The notes: generated by a model from the letters alone, not told the origin. A stretch of DNA of 64,000 bases from Cryobacterium sp. Y57 (GCF_002929505.1 NZ_PJJL01000073.1:1-64000); one strand, 5' to 3'; counted from the first letter of the stretch, positions 19,101 to 28,200 are shown. Program-made: numbers and translations.

Positions 19101-20606
19101 TTACCATGCTCCGGGCTGGTAGTCCTTGAGGAAGACGCCGTAGAGGTCTTCGCCAGCCTCGCCGCGCACGATCGGGTCATAGACCCGGGCGGCGCCGTCA
19201 ACCAGGTCGAGCGGCGCGTGAAAGCCTTCCTCGGCCAGGCGCACCTTGGTCGGGTGTGGCCGTTCATCCGTGATCCAGCCGGTGTCGACGCTCGTCATGA
19301 GAATGCCATCATCGAGCATCTCTTTGGCGCTCGTACGCGTGAGCATGTTCAGCGCTGCCTTGGCCATATTGGTGTGCGGGTGGCCAGGCCCCTTGTAACC
19401 GCGACCGAACACGCCCTCCATCGCCGACACATTCACAATGTAGGTACGACGCGCAGCGGATGCCGTGAGCGAGCCCCGCAGACGGCTCACCAGCAAAAAT
19501 GGTGCGGTTGTGTTGCACAGCTGAACTTCGAGCATCTCGAGCGGATCGACGTCTTCGACGTTGGCCGTCCAGCTGTTCACGTCGTGCAGGTCGGGAACGA
19601 GCCCGCCGGCGTCAATGGCGGTGCCGGCGGCGAGACGCTCCAGTGACGACGACCCGGCGGCGAGAGCCAGTCGGGTGAGGTCATCCGCTGTGAGCGCGCC
19701 GGAACCGGACGCCGCCGCGAGCAGCGGATGCCCGGAGACCGACGCGGCCAGGGCGAGCGGATGCGCATCATTGGTGTGCCCGAACGACACGATCTCGGGG
19801 AGGGGACCGTCGGGCAGCGGAGCGTCCTCGGCCTCGACCAGGGGGGAGTACGAACCGCGGGAGCGTCGCACGGTCTGCGCTGCATTGTTGATGAGAATGT
19901 CGAGCGGTCCCTGGGCAGCGACGGAATCAGCGAGAGCGATCACCTGGGCCGGGTCGCGCAGATCGATTCCGACGATGCGCAGGCGGTGCAGCCAGTCCTG
20001 GGAATCGGGCATAGCGGCGAAGCGGCGAACGGCGTCGCGCGGAAACCGGGTCGTGACGGTGGTGTGGGCACCGTCACGCAGCAGGCGGAGTGCGATGTAC
20101 ATGCCGATCTTGGCACGGCCGCCGGTAAGCAGTGCGCGCTTGCCGGTGAGGTCGGTGCGAGCGTCACGCTTGGCGTGACTGGAGAGGGCGCAGCTCGGGC
20201 AGAGCTGGTGGTAGAACGCGTCGACCACGGTGTACTTCTGCTTGCAGATATAGCAGGCGCGCGGAACGAGCAGCTCACCGGCGGTCGCCGCGCTGGTACC
20301 GAGGGAAAGCTGGGCCCCGCGGGTCTCGTCGTCGATGCGGGTGGGCGCGCCGGTGGCGGTGGCGGCGATGACGCTGCGATCGGCATCGGCGATGACCGCG
20401 CGTTTCTCGATGCGACGCACCATCTTGACCGACTTGAACATCTTGGCGGTGGCCTGGCGCACAGTGACGAAGTCGGGGCTGTCCGGGTCGATGTCGGCCA
20501 GGGAGGCGAGCACGCGGAGGGTGACGGCGAGATCGTGTGGATCGATTCCGACGAACTCGGTAGCCGGTGCTGCCAACTCGTCGGCGGTAGTGGGCGCAGA
20601 AGTCAT
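19101..20606 (-). CDS. SDR-fold protein with zinc-ribbon insert and altered catalytic site
   Basis: A 501-aa protein. Residues 1-110 form a helical N-terminal part; residues 116-136 carry CYICKQKY...LCPSC, two CxxC knuckles likely to bind zinc. The Rossmann domain follows: TGGRAKIG near 160, NNAAQT near 242, the serine in VNVSAMEG near 394. At the YxxxK position the sequence is TNMAK near 414, so the usual catalytic tyrosine is replaced by threonine while lysine is kept. The dehydrogenase function is therefore uncertain; it may be a binding protein or use another acid. The ATG is fixed by a TAGGAT box 6 bases upstream. Confidence 0.85.
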   Translation of the reverse strand: MTSAPTTADELAAPATEFVGIDPHDLAVTLRVLASLADIDPDSPDFVTVRQATAKMFKSVKMVRRIEKRAVIADADRSVIAATATGAPTRIDDETRGAQLSLGTSAATAGELLVPRACYICKQKYTVVDAFYHQLCPSCALSSHAKRDARTDLTGKRALLTGGRAKIGMYIALRLLRDGAHTTVTTRFPRDAVRRFAAMPDSQDWLHRLRIVGIDLRDPAQVIALADSVAAQGPLDILINNAAQTVRRSRGSYSPLVEAEDAPLPDGPLPEIVSFGHTNDAHPLALAASVSGHPLLAAASGSGALTADDLTRLALAAGSSSLERLAAGTAIDAGGLVPDLHDVNSWTANVEDVDPLEMLEVQLCNTTAPFLLVSRLRGSLTASAARRTYIVNVSAMEGVFGRGYKGPGHPHTNMAKAALNMLTRTSAKEMLDDGILMTSVDTGWITDERPHPTKVRLAEEGFHAPLDLVDGAARVYDPIVRGEAGEDLYGVFLKDYQPGAW

Positions 20607-20612
20607 TAGAGA

Positions 20613-20618
20613 ATCCTA
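20613..20618 (-). promoter_or_regulatory. -10 box of a leaderless promoter for the SDR gene
   Basis: On the minus strand TAGGAT ends exactly 6 bases before the ATG at 20606. No Shine-Dalgarno sequence is present. Confidence 0.6.
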
Positions 20619-20730
20619 CGCGGACCGACTGGGAGCATCGGTGTCAGCGAAACGATGGCGCCCATACGGAAGGCCCATTCCGCCTCCACCCGATCATCGA
20701 CTGGCCCCGACGAACAGATACCGGGAAGCA

Positions 20731-22305
20731 CTACACCTTGGTCGATTCCTGAGTCGGAATGGCGCTGGTCGGGGGCTCGAAGGTATGGTCAAACGGCATC
20801 TGGTCGGTATCGAGCAGGGGATTGCCGTCTTGCGTTTTGACGAGTTCATGCGCTTCCTCCTCGCTGTTCACGCTCGGCATGGAGCCAGGAAGATGGCGGT
20901 TGGCCGATTCCCGCAGAAAGAAGATGGCGATCGCGCCGATGAACGACGTGCCCATCAAGTAGAACGCCGGCATCAGGTCATTGCCAGTGCCCACAATGAG
21001 CGCCGCGATGATGAATGGCGTGGTCCCGCCGAATATGGCCACGGCGAAGTTGTACGAGATGCCCATGGCACCGTACCTGCTCGCCGTGGGAAACAGTGCG
21101 GGCAAGGCGGAGGCGAGGTTGGAGACGTAGAACGTAACCGGAAACGCGATAAACGCCAGGCCGAGCAAGGTCGACCAGACGTCGCCGATACCGATCAGCA
21201 AAAATGCCGGGTAGGCCAGTACGACCGTGCTGATCGCTCCGATCCACAGCACCGGTCGGCGCCCGATGCGGTCGGACAGGCGGCCGGCCAGCGGGATACA
21301 CAGGGCCATGACCACGAGAATAGGAATCGTCAGCGCTGTGCCGTGCAATTCGTCGTAGCCCTTGTTCTCGGTGAGGTAGGTGGGCATATACGAGGTGAGC
21401 GCGTAGCCGACCGTGTTCGCGGCGGCGACGAGGATCATCGCGATGATGATATTGCGCCAATATGCCTTGAAAATGGCGATCGGACCCTTCGGGGTATCCG
21501 CCGTGGCGCCGATGGGATTCTTCTGCGCTTCCTCTTGGGCGTCGAGAGTGGCCTGGAAGGCGGGCGACTCGTCGATCTTCAATCGGAAGTAGATTGCGAC
21601 CAGGCCGAGCGGCCCGGCGACGAGAAACGGAACCCGCCAGCCCCACTCCTCCATGACCGACTGCCCGAGCGTGAGCTGAAGTACCGAGACGAGCGAGGCA
21701 CCGACGGCGAAACCAAGGTAGCTGCCCATATCGAGAAAACTCGCGAAGTAACCGCGCTGGGTGTCGGGCGCGTGCTCACTGACGAACGTTGTCGCCCCCG
21801 CGTACTCGCCACCGGTGGAGAACCCCTGTACGAGCTTGACGAATACCAGCAGAACCGCAGCCCAGACGCCGACCTGCGCGTAACCGGGAAGGATACCGAC
21901 GGCAAACGTCGAGGCGGCCATCAACATCAGCGTGGTGGCGAGCACCTTCTGCCGGCCGATGCGGTCACCCAGCCAACCGAAGAACACGCCGCCGAGCGGG
22001 CGGGCGAAAAAGGTAGCGGCGAAGGTTCCGAGCAAAAACAGGGTTTGAACGGATGCGTCCGCCTCCGGCAGAAAGACCGGACCCATCGTGGTGATGAGGT
22101 AACCGAAGATACCGACGTCGTACCACTCCATGGTGTTTCCCACGATGGTGCCACCGAGGGCACGCTTCATAATGGGTTTGTCGACGACATTCACGTCGGA
22201 CACCGCGATCCGTCGGCGGCGCAAGATTTTAGCGGGCTTTCTCCTCCCGGCCGAGGCGTTCGTGGCGTCGAAATGCGGGCTGGATGTACTTCGGTCAGTG
22301 GGCAT
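20731..22305 (-). CDS. MFS transporter, metabolite:H+ symporter (ProP/ShiA-like) family
   Basis: A 524-aa inner-membrane carrier with about 12 helices. The first helix begins with GGTIVGNTMEWYDVGIFGY, a hallmark of the MHS subfamily that includes ProP and dicarboxylate, shikimate and citrate carriers. The MFS loop motif appears as GWLGDRIGRQKV and again as GRLSDRIGRRPV. A cytoplasmic tail of about 50 residues rich in acidic residues ends the protein. The start at 22305 is set by GGGAG 7 bases upstream. Substrate cannot be deduced; osmolyte uptake is one option. The promoter 70 bases upstream holds a C/G palindrome in its spacer, so expression is probably controlled. Confidence 0.88.
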   Translation of the reverse strand: MPTDRSTSSPHFDATNASAGRRKPAKILRRRRIAVSDVNVVDKPIMKRALGGTIVGNTMEWYDVGIFGYLITTMGPVFLPEADASVQTLFLLGTFAATFFARPLGGVFFGWLGDRIGRQKVLATTLMLMAASTFAVGILPGYAQVGVWAAVLLVFVKLVQGFSTGGEYAGATTFVSEHAPDTQRGYFASFLDMGSYLGFAVGASLVSVLQLTLGQSVMEEWGWRVPFLVAGPLGLVAIYFRLKIDESPAFQATLDAQEEAQKNPIGATADTPKGPIAIFKAYWRNIIIAMILVAAANTVGYALTSYMPTYLTENKGYDELHGTALTIPILVVMALCIPLAGRLSDRIGRRPVLWIGAISTVVLAYPAFLLIGIGDVWSTLLGLAFIAFPVTFYVSNLASALPALFPTASRYGAMGISYNFAVAIFGGTTPFIIAALIVGTGNDLMPAFYLMGTSFIGAIAIFFLRESANRHLPGSMPSVNSEEEAHELVKTQDGNPLLDTDQMPFDHTFEPPTSAIPTQESTKV

Positions 22306-22381
22306 GAAATTTCTCCCGTGGAGATTTTGTGCTGCGAAGTCGAGGCTGTGCTGCGTGGTGCAGATTTTTTTTAGTTGAATC

Positions 22382-22410
22382 AGAATACCCCCGAAGGGGG
22401 GCATTGTCTA
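22382..22410 (-). promoter_or_regulatory. MFS promoter with palindrome between -35 and -10
   Basis: On the minus strand TAGACA and TATTCT are 17 bases apart. The spacer contains the inverted repeat CCCCCC-TTC-GGGGG. A C-tract/G-tract dyad covering the promoter resembles the operators of copper-sensing CsoR/RicR repressors (TACCCC...GGGGTA), although only the left half matches that pattern fully. Confidence 0.6.
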
Positions 22411-22453
22411 AATAGCAAGTCCCGGTTTCGGGGAGGACCCAGAGAGTTCTGCC

Positions 22454-22459
22454 TAGGCT
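22454..22459 (+). promoter_or_regulatory. -10 box of a leaderless promoter
   Basis: TAGGCT ends exactly 6 bases before the DsbA-like gene's ATG at 22466, so transcription should begin at or next to the start codon. Confidence 0.6.
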
Positions 22460-22465
22460 GGAGAT

Positions 22466-23086
22466 ATGACTGATTCCGTAGATTTCTGGTTTGACCCCTC
22501 CTGCCCCTGGGCCTGGATGACTTCGCGCTGGGTGGACGAGGTTGCGCGCCTGCGCAATCTCGACGTGACCTGGCACGTGATGAGCCTCGCCGTACTCAAC
22601 GAAGACCAGGATGTGAGCGCGGAATACGCGGCGTTCTTTCCGCGGGCGCTCAAGTACACCCGACTCGTGGCTGCCGCTGCCGAACTGCACGGGCAGCCGG
22701 CGGTCAAGGCGCTGTACGACGCGCTCGGCACCCAGATTCACCCGGGCGGTAGCAACAATCCCGACGAGGTCATTCCCGCAGCGCTCGCCGAGGTGGGCCT
22801 ACCCGCCAGTTTCGCAGCCTTCGCCGACAGTGATGAGTATGACCCCCAAATGCGCGCGAGCCACTTCGACGGCATCAATCGGGTCGGCCAGGACGTCGGA
22901 ACCCCGGTGATTGCGGTCAACGGTGTGGCGTTCTTCGGCCCAGTCATCTCACCGGCACCCATGGGGGATGCCGCACTGGCCCTGTGGGACGGCGTCGTGG
23001 CGCTTGCAAGTTACGACGGGTTCTTCGAGCTCAAGCGCAGCCGCACCCGCGAACCAATTTTCACCCCAGTGGCCAGCACTAAATAG
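22466..23086 (+). CDS. DsbA-family protein similar to mycothiol-dependent reductase Rv2466c, with CPWA active site
   Basis: A 206-aa thioredoxin-fold protein with helical insert. VDFWFDPSCPWAWMTSRW, TWHVMSLAVLNE, GTPVIAVNGVAFFGPV (the cis-Pro loop) and FFELKRSRTREP closely follow the remembered sequence of the Mycobacterium mycothiol-dependent nitroreductase Rv2466c. That enzyme has CPWC, whereas here the motif is CPWA (Cys13, Ala16), leaving one redox cysteine. A monothiol mechanism with mycothiol as resolving thiol is a fair inference. No signal peptide is present, so it works in the cytoplasm. It is followed after 9 bases by rpiB, which has its own leaderless -10 box inside this gene's end. 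Confidence 0.88.
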   Translation: MTDSVDFWFDPSCPWAWMTSRWVDEVARLRNLDVTWHVMSLAVLNEDQDVSAEYAAFFPRALKYTRLVAAAAELHGQPAVKALYDALGTQIHPGGSNNPDEVIPAALAEVGLPASFAAFADSDEYDPQMRASHFDGINRVGQDVGTPVIAVNGVAFFGPVISPAPMGDAALALWDGVVALASYDGFFELKRSRTREPIFTPVASTK

Positions 23087-23089
23087 ACT
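23084..23089 (+). promoter_or_regulatory. -10 box of a leaderless rpiB promoter
   Basis: TAGACT overlaps the stop codon of the preceding gene and ends exactly 6 bases before the rpiB ATG at 23096. Confidence 0.55.
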
Positions 23090-23095
23090 GATCAC

Positions 23096-23587
23096 ATGCG
23101 CATCCACATCGCCACGGACCATGCCGGTCTCGACCTCAGTCACCACCTGATCACGCACCTGAGTGCAGCCGGTCACGAGGTCATCGACCACGGCCCCCAG
23201 ATCTATGACGCCTTCGACGACTACCCGGCGTTCTGCATCAACGCCGCGCAGGCAACCGTCGACGACCGCGAGTCTGGCATCGAAGCGCTCGGCGTCGTAT
23301 TCGGCGGTTCGGGCAATGGCGAGCAGATCGCCGCCAACAAGGTACCCGGAGCCCGAGCAGCCCTCGTCTGGAATCTCAGCACGGCCCGGCTCGCACGTGA
23401 GCACAACGACGCCAACGTCATTTCCATCGGGGCCAGAGAGCACACCATCGCTGCGGCCACGAGCTTTATCGATGCTTTTGTTGCCGAGCCGTTCAGTGAC
23501 GAGGAACGGCACACGCGGCGTATCCGTCAGCTCGGTGAGTATGAGCGAACCGGAACCATCGCCGGGAAAAACGTCGACGGCAGGTGA
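23096..23587 (+). CDS. rpiB: Ribose-5-phosphate isomerase B
   Basis: A 163-aa RpiB/LacAB-fold enzyme interconverting ribose 5-phosphate and ribulose 5-phosphate in the pentose phosphate pathway. Typical blocks are MRIHIATDHAGLDLSHHL at the N-terminus (the Asp-His pair of the active site), the phosphate loop GVVFGGSGNGEQIAANKVPGARAAL, and REHNDANVISIGARE. In the GSGNG loop the actinobacterial serine takes the place of the cysteine seen in E. coli RpiB. It is 6 bases before the glycosylase gene, so the two are co-transcribed. Confidence 0.95.
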   Translation: MRIHIATDHAGLDLSHHLITHLSAAGHEVIDHGPQIYDAFDDYPAFCINAAQATVDDRESGIEALGVVFGGSGNGEQIAANKVPGARAALVWNLSTARLAREHNDANVISIGAREHTIAAATSFIDAFVAEPFSDEERHTRRIRQLGEYERTGTIAGKNVDGR

Positions 23588-23593
23588 ACTGAG

Positions 23594-24595
23594 GTGCCAG
23601 AGGGTCACTCCGTTCATCGCATCACCCGCCAGTTTCAGCGCAATTTCATCGGCCACCGCGTGACGGTCAGCTCGCCGCAGGGCCGGTTCGCGACTGGCGT
23701 CACCCAGCTCAGCGGACATTCGGTGGTAGATGCTCGCGCCGTGGGCAAGCAGATGTTTTTGGAGTTTGATCACGGATTGTGGCTGCGCATCCACCTGGGA
23801 TTGTACGGCGCCTGGGATTTCAGCGGCGAGGTTCTCATGGATGCCACGATGGCGTCGGCCAATGGCCGGATGGGCCAGACCAATCAGCGCGGCACCACGG
23901 TCGCGGCGGGGGCCGAGACCGCGACCCTGGACGCCGACGGTGAAAATTCGATCTTCAGTATCGGGGCGCCGCGGCGCACGCGGGTGCGCATGGCCGAGCA
24001 GGAAAAGGAGATCGACCTCGTCGATTCCTTTCCCCCTGAACCGGTCGGCCAGGTGCGGGTGCGGCTGCTCACCGACACGGTGTGTGCAGACCTGCGTGGA
24101 CCGACGGCGTGTGAGGTGCTCGACCCGGCTCAGGTCGACGCTGTGATCGCCAGGCTCGGACCCGATCCGGAACTGGATAACACCCCCGCAGCCGAGGAAC
24201 GCTTTGTCTCTGTCGTGCGAAAAAAACCCACGCCGATCGGCCGGCTGCTGATGGACCAGAGCGTGGTCAGTGGAATCGGCAACGTCTATCGTGCCGAAAT
24301 ACTCTTTCGTGCCGGTCTCAACCCGCACACTCCCGCCAGGTCACTCAGCGACAAAACCGTGCGCGCGCTGTGGCAGGACTGGGCACACCTCTTGCATATA
24401 GGTGTTGCCACTGGCCAGATGATGACCATGGACAAGCTCGAGGGTGCGGGGTACCGGCGCGCCATGAGGAGTCGGGCCCATCGACACTGGGTCTACAAAC
24501 GCGAAGGCCTGCCCTGCCGAGTCTGCGGTACGCACATCGTGCTCGAAGAAATGGCGGCCCGCAAGCTGTACTGGTGCCCGCGCTGTCAGGCGTAA
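23594..24595 (+). CDS. nei: Fpg/Nei family DNA glycosylase (endonuclease VIII-like)
   Basis: A 333-aa base-excision repair enzyme. Mature Pro2 and Glu3 of MPEGHSVHR form the catalytic pair, and GKQMFLEF holds the conserved beta-clamp lysine. The helix-two-turn-helix region is VSGIGNVYRAEILFRAGLNP, and a C-terminal zinc finger has CRVCG...YWCPRCQ. PEGH rather than PELP marks Nei-type enzymes, which remove oxidised pyrimidines. Some actinobacterial Nei paralogues have an extra 50-60 residues in the N-terminal beta domain, visible here at about 90-130. GTG at 23594 is the start, since Pro2 must follow it. Confidence 0.93.
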   Translation: MPEGHSVHRITRQFQRNFIGHRVTVSSPQGRFATGVTQLSGHSVVDARAVGKQMFLEFDHGLWLRIHLGLYGAWDFSGEVLMDATMASANGRMGQTNQRGTTVAAGAETATLDADGENSIFSIGAPRRTRVRMAEQEKEIDLVDSFPPEPVGQVRVRLLTDTVCADLRGPTACEVLDPAQVDAVIARLGPDPELDNTPAAEERFVSVVRKKPTPIGRLLMDQSVVSGIGNVYRAEILFRAGLNPHTPARSLSDKTVRALWQDWAHLLHIGVATGQMMTMDKLEGAGYRRAMRSRAHRHWVYKREGLPCRVCGTHIVLEEMAARKLYWCPRCQA

Positions 24596-24630
24596 CCGCT
24601 CCTGCCGCAGCGTGAGGGAGGACACCACGC

Positions 24631-26262
24631 GTGGTACTCGGGTGTGGGGCATGCTGCGAAAATAAAGTCATGATCCATCGTCGATTTGCCCGGCCGCGCC
24701 GGCGTGTTGCAACCATCGTCAGCGGTGTCATCGTCGGAGCGGTCGTACTCACCGTCGCACTGACCGCCTGCTCCAGTGACAACGGCGCCGGCGTCATCGA
24801 CACCGTCGGCAGCGTCGACTTCGTCACTGCGCTTGCGATCCCGCCGCTGGCCGAATCGACCGTGAACGCCGCAGGTGAGCGAGTGTTCGACCTCGCCGCC
24901 CAAGAGGGAACGAGCGAGTTCAGGCCGGGCGTCAGCACCGAAACCTGGGGCTACAACGGCAGCTACCTCGGCCCCACCCTCGTCGCCGAGCGCGGCGAAA
25001 ACGTGCGCGTCAATGTCTCCAATAACCTTCAGGAAGCTACGAGCGTGCACTGGCACGGCATGAGCCTGCCCGCAAAAATGGACGGCGGCCCGCACCAGAT
25101 GGTCGACCCGGGCGCTAAGTGGAGCCCGAACTTCACGATCGACCAGCCCGCCGCGACCCTCTGGTACCACCCGCATCCCGACGGCACAACCGAGCACCAG
25201 GTGGAAATGGGCCTAGCCGGCCTGTTCCTGATCCAGGACGACGAGGAGGCCGCACTCAATCTGCCCCGCAGCTACGGGGTCGATGACATACCCGTTGTGG
25301 TGCAGGATCGCCGCTTCGACGCGACGGGCCAATTCATCAGCGACGTGCGCGGTTACATCGGTCCCATCGGCGATGAGTTGTTGGTCAACGGCACTCTCGC
25401 GCCGTACTTCGACGTGACAACCGAGGTGGTGCGCTTGCGCCTGGTCAACGGATCGTCGGCGCGCGTGTACGACTTCGGCTTCAGCGACGGCCGGTCCTTC
25501 GACCTGATCGGAACCGACGGGGGGCTGCTCACTGAAGCGGCACCGATGGACGGCATCCGCTTGTCGCCGGGGGAGCGCGCCGAGATCCTCGTCACAGTGA
25601 TCCCGGGTGAGACTGTGAAACTGCAGTCCACCCCGCCCAACCTCGGCACCTCGGCCCGAGCTTCGACCCGCAACGCGGGTGATGACACGCTCGACGTGAT
25701 GGAGTTGCGCGCGGCCGCCACGCTCGGCAGCATCGGCGCAGTATCGACGACTTTGGCCAACATCGAGCCACTGCAGAAAGCGGATGCCTCCGTCGACCGC
25801 TCGTTCACCCTCAACGGCTACACGATCAACAACCGGCTGATGGACATGACACGCATCGACGAGACCGTCGAGGCCGGTGCCATCGAGGTGTGGACCGTCG
25901 ATAATACCATGCCGTTACCGCACAACTTTCACGTGCACGCCGTGCAGTTTCAGGTACTGCGGGTGGGGACGAAATCGCCGCCACCCGAACTTTCCGGCTG
26001 GAAGGACACGATCTACCTCGAGCCGGGTGTGCGCTACGAACTCATCATGCAGTTCGCGGAATATACCGATCCAAACTTTCCTTACATGTTCCACTGCCAC
26101 ATGCTTGCCCACGAAGATGCCGGAATGATGGGCCAGTTCGTCGTAGTGGAACCCGGTGAGCGGGCCGGTACGCCGCCGACGGCTCACGCCGCGAGCCTGC
26201 CGAAAGTAAACCGGGCCGTTGGCAGCGGGCCGCGCGTGATCTCGAAGGCCCACGGTCACTAG
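24631..26262 (+). CDS. Multicopper oxidase, exported lipoprotein
   Basis: A 543-aa three-cupredoxin-domain oxidase. All copper-binding segments are present: HWHGMSLP, WYHPHPDG, HNFHVHAVQF and the C-terminal MFHCHMLAHEDAGMM with the T1 Cys and His ligands. An N-terminal hydrophobic helix ends in the lipobox LTAC, so it is tethered outside the membrane. It may oxidise Cu(I), Fe(II) or phenolics, as CueO-like enzymes do. GTG at 24631 is taken because AGGGAGG is 9 bases upstream; ATG at 24670, 13 codons later, would give a shorter and equally plausible signal peptide. Confidence 0.92.
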   Translation: MVLGCGACCENKVMIHRRFARPRRRVATIVSGVIVGAVVLTVALTACSSDNGAGVIDTVGSVDFVTALAIPPLAESTVNAAGERVFDLAAQEGTSEFRPGVSTETWGYNGSYLGPTLVAERGENVRVNVSNNLQEATSVHWHGMSLPAKMDGGPHQMVDPGAKWSPNFTIDQPAATLWYHPHPDGTTEHQVEMGLAGLFLIQDDEEAALNLPRSYGVDDIPVVVQDRRFDATGQFISDVRGYIGPIGDELLVNGTLAPYFDVTTEVVRLRLVNGSSARVYDFGFSDGRSFDLIGTDGGLLTEAAPMDGIRLSPGERAEILVTVIPGETVKLQSTPPNLGTSARASTRNAGDDTLDVMELRAAATLGSIGAVSTTLANIEPLQKADASVDRSFTLNGYTINNRLMDMTRIDETVEAGAIEVWTVDNTMPLPHNFHVHAVQFQVLRVGTKSPPPELSGWKDTIYLEPGVRYELIMQFAEYTDPNFPYMFHCHMLAHEDAGMMGQFVVVEPGERAGTPPTAHAASLPKVNRAVGSGPRVISKAHGH

Positions 26263-26281
26263 AGGCGGACATCCGTCTCAC

Positions 26282-26320
26282 CAGCGAAAGCCGCCAGCTT
26301 GGGGCTGGCGGCTTTCGCTG
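26282..26320. terminator. Bidirectional terminator between multicopper oxidase and tRNA-Gly
   Basis: CAGCGAAAGCCGCCAG pairs perfectly with CTGGCGGCTTTCGCTG around an 7-base loop, 20 bases after the oxidase stop and 18 bases past the tRNA-Gly 3' end on the other strand. It can end transcription from both sides. Confidence 0.8.
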
Positions 26321-26337
26321 TGTGCATATTCACGCTG

Positions 26338-26411
26338 TGGAGGGGACGACGGGAATCGAACCCGCGTCATAAGTTTGGAAAACTCAGGCTCTACCATTGA
26401 GCTACGTCCCC
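26338..26411 (-). tRNA. tRNA-Gly(TCC)
   Basis: On the minus strand the acceptor GGGGACG pairs with CGTCCCC. The D arm is AGCTCAATGGTAGAGC, the anticodon loop is TTTCCAA with anticodon TCC, and the T arm contains GGTTCGATTCC. A CCA end is encoded at 26340-26338. It reads GGA and GGG glycine codons. Confidence 0.97.
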
Positions 26412-26595
26412 AGGCCCAATATTTGAGCACTCGACGATCCTAGTACAGGAAACCGGGGGACGTTTGCCAGTGCGGGCGCATCCGCTCGAACGGCGTGCAT
26501 TAGACTGGTCGAGGTCAATCCGCCTGTCGTGAGCTTTCGCCTGCGCCAACAGATTGGTTCCCCAACAAAGCAGTATCGATGGGTCGAAGTAGATC

Positions 26596-26669
26596 CGGGG
26601 CGTAGCTCAGCTTGGTAGAGCGCTCGTTTTGGGGGCGAGAAGTCGCAGGTTCAATTCCTGTCGCCCCGA
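26596..26669 (+). tRNA. tRNA-Pro(TGG)
   Basis: Acceptor CGGGGCG pairs with CGCCCCG. The D arm is GCTCAGCTTGGTAGAGC, the anticodon loop is TTTGGGG with anticodon TGG, and the T arm contains GGTTCAATTCC. CCA is not encoded. It lies 43 bases before the trigger factor gene on the same strand. Confidence 0.97.
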
Positions 26670-26712
26670 CATTATCCGCAGCACACCGTTTCAATACACA
26701 GGAGAGTCTCGA

Positions 26713-28137
26713 GTGAAGTCCACGGTCGAAAAACTGAGCCCCACGCGCGCCAAGCTCACCATCACAGTGAGCCCCGACGAGCTGAAGCCAGCCATCACCC
26801 ACGCCTACGGCCACATCGCCGAGGACATCAACATCCCCGGTTTTCGTAAGGGAAAGATCCCGCCGGCCATCATCGACCAGCGCGTCGGCAAGGCCGCTGT
26901 TCTGGAACACGCTGTCAACGAGGGTCTCGACGGTTTCTACCGTGCGGCCGTCGAAGAGAACAAGCTGCGCCCCTTGGGTCGTCCCGAGGCCGATATCGTC
27001 GAATGGCCGAGCAACACCGACTTCTCCGGTGACCTGCTCCTTGCTATCGAGGTTGACGTGCGCCCCGAGATCGACCTGCCCAGCTATGCCGGCCTCAAGC
27101 TCACCGTGGATGCCGTCGCGGTATCCGATGAAGAAGTCGCCGAAGAACTCGACAAGCTGCGCAGCCGGTTCGGTACGCTCATCACCGTCGATCGTCCCGC
27201 CAAGACCGGTGACTTCGCTCAGATCGACCTGAACGCCGCAATCGACGGCGAAGAGGTCGACACCGCCAGCGGCATCTCTTACGAGGTCGGCTCCGGCGAC
27301 CTTATAGACGGCATCGACGAAGCGCTTGACTCGCTCAGCGCCGGCGAGACCACGACTTTCAACTCCGACCTCATGGGTGGGGACCACGAGGGTGAGACGG
27401 CTGAGATCACCATCACCGTGATCGCCGTCAAGGAGCGCGAGCTTCCCGCCGCCGATGACGACTTCGCTCAGATCTCGAGCGAGTTCGACACGATCGCTGA
27501 GCTCACCGAGAGCCTCAAGGTGCAGGTCGAGAAGTCCAAGGCCTTCAGCCAGGGTAGCCAGGCCCGAGAGCGTCTCATCGAGACGCTCCTCGGTTCGGTC
27601 GAGGTTCCGATCCCCGCCGCGATCATCCTCGACGAGGTGAATCGTCACCTCGAGGGCGAAAGCCGCCTGGAAGACGACACTCACCGCGCCGAGGTGACCG
27701 AAGCCAGCGAGAAGACGTTCCGTCAGCAGATCCTGCTCGACACGATCGCCGAAGCTGAGCAGGTCAAGGTCAGCCAGGACGAGCTTACCCAGTACCTCAT
27801 CCAGGGTGCAAGCCAGTACGGCATGGACCCGAGCGAGTTTGTGCAGACGCTCAACACCAACGGCCAGATTCCGTCGATGGTTGCCGAAGTTGCCCGTAAC
27901 AAGGCCCTCGCCATTGCCCTGGGCAAGGCGGAGGTCGTTGACTCCAACGGCAAGCCGGTCGACCTGAGCGAGTTCACGGGCCCGGTCGACGATGAGGGTG
28001 CTGGCGAAGAGGATGCTGCTGACGCGGCTGCTGACGCACCTGTTGACGCTGCACCTGTTGACGCTGCACCCGTTGCCGAGGCTGACGCTGAGGTCGACGA
28101 GAAGCCGAAGAAGAAGAAAGCCGCTGCTAAGAAGTAG
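26713..28137 (+). CDS. tig: Trigger factor, ribosome-associated chaperone
   Basis: A 474-aa chaperone and peptidyl-prolyl isomerase that meets nascent chains at the ribosome exit. The N-terminal ribosome-binding domain has the signature GFRKGKIPP near residue 45. The FKBP-type PPIase domain lies at about 155-245 ([20 protein letters not shown] and [13 protein letters not shown]) and the helical chaperone domain follows. The C-terminus has an acidic Ala/Asp/Val repeat ([12 protein letters not shown]) and a polylysine end ([11 protein letters not shown]), as usual in actinobacteria. GTG at 26713 with AGGAG 9 bases before is the start. It heads the Clp cluster. Confidence 0.96.
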   Translation: MKSTVEKLSPTRAKLTITVSPDELKPAITHAYGHIAEDINIPGFRKGKIPPAIIDQRVGKAAVLEHAVNEGLDGFYRAAVEENKLRPLGRPEADIVEWPSNTDFSGDLLLAIEVDVRPEIDLPSYAGLKLTVDAVAVSDEEVAEELDKLRSRFGTLITVDRPAKTGDFAQIDLNAAIDGEEVDTASGISYEVGSGDLIDGIDEALDSLSAGETTTFNSDLMGGDHEGETAEITITVIAVKERELPAADDDFAQISSEFDTIAELTESLKVQVEKSKAFSQGSQARERLIETLLGSVEVPIPAAIILDEVNRHLEGESRLEDDTHRAEVTEASEKTFRQQILLDTIAEAEQVKVSQDELTQYLIQGASQYGMDPSEFVQTLNTNGQIPSMVAEVARNKALAIALGKAEVVDSNGKPVDLSEFTGPVDDEGAGEEDAADAAADAPVDAAPVDAAPVAEADAEVDEKPKKKKAAAKK

Positions 28138-28169
28138 CGTGTGTAGCACTACTTCCTAAGTGCGTGCAT

Positions 28170-28200
28170 GGGCCGGCCGGATTCACTCCAGTCGGCCTTT
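28170..28200 (+). terminator. Rho-independent terminator after tig
   Basis: GGCCG and CGGCC arms followed by TTTT lie 33 bases after the tig stop, separating tig from clpP1. Confidence 0.6.
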
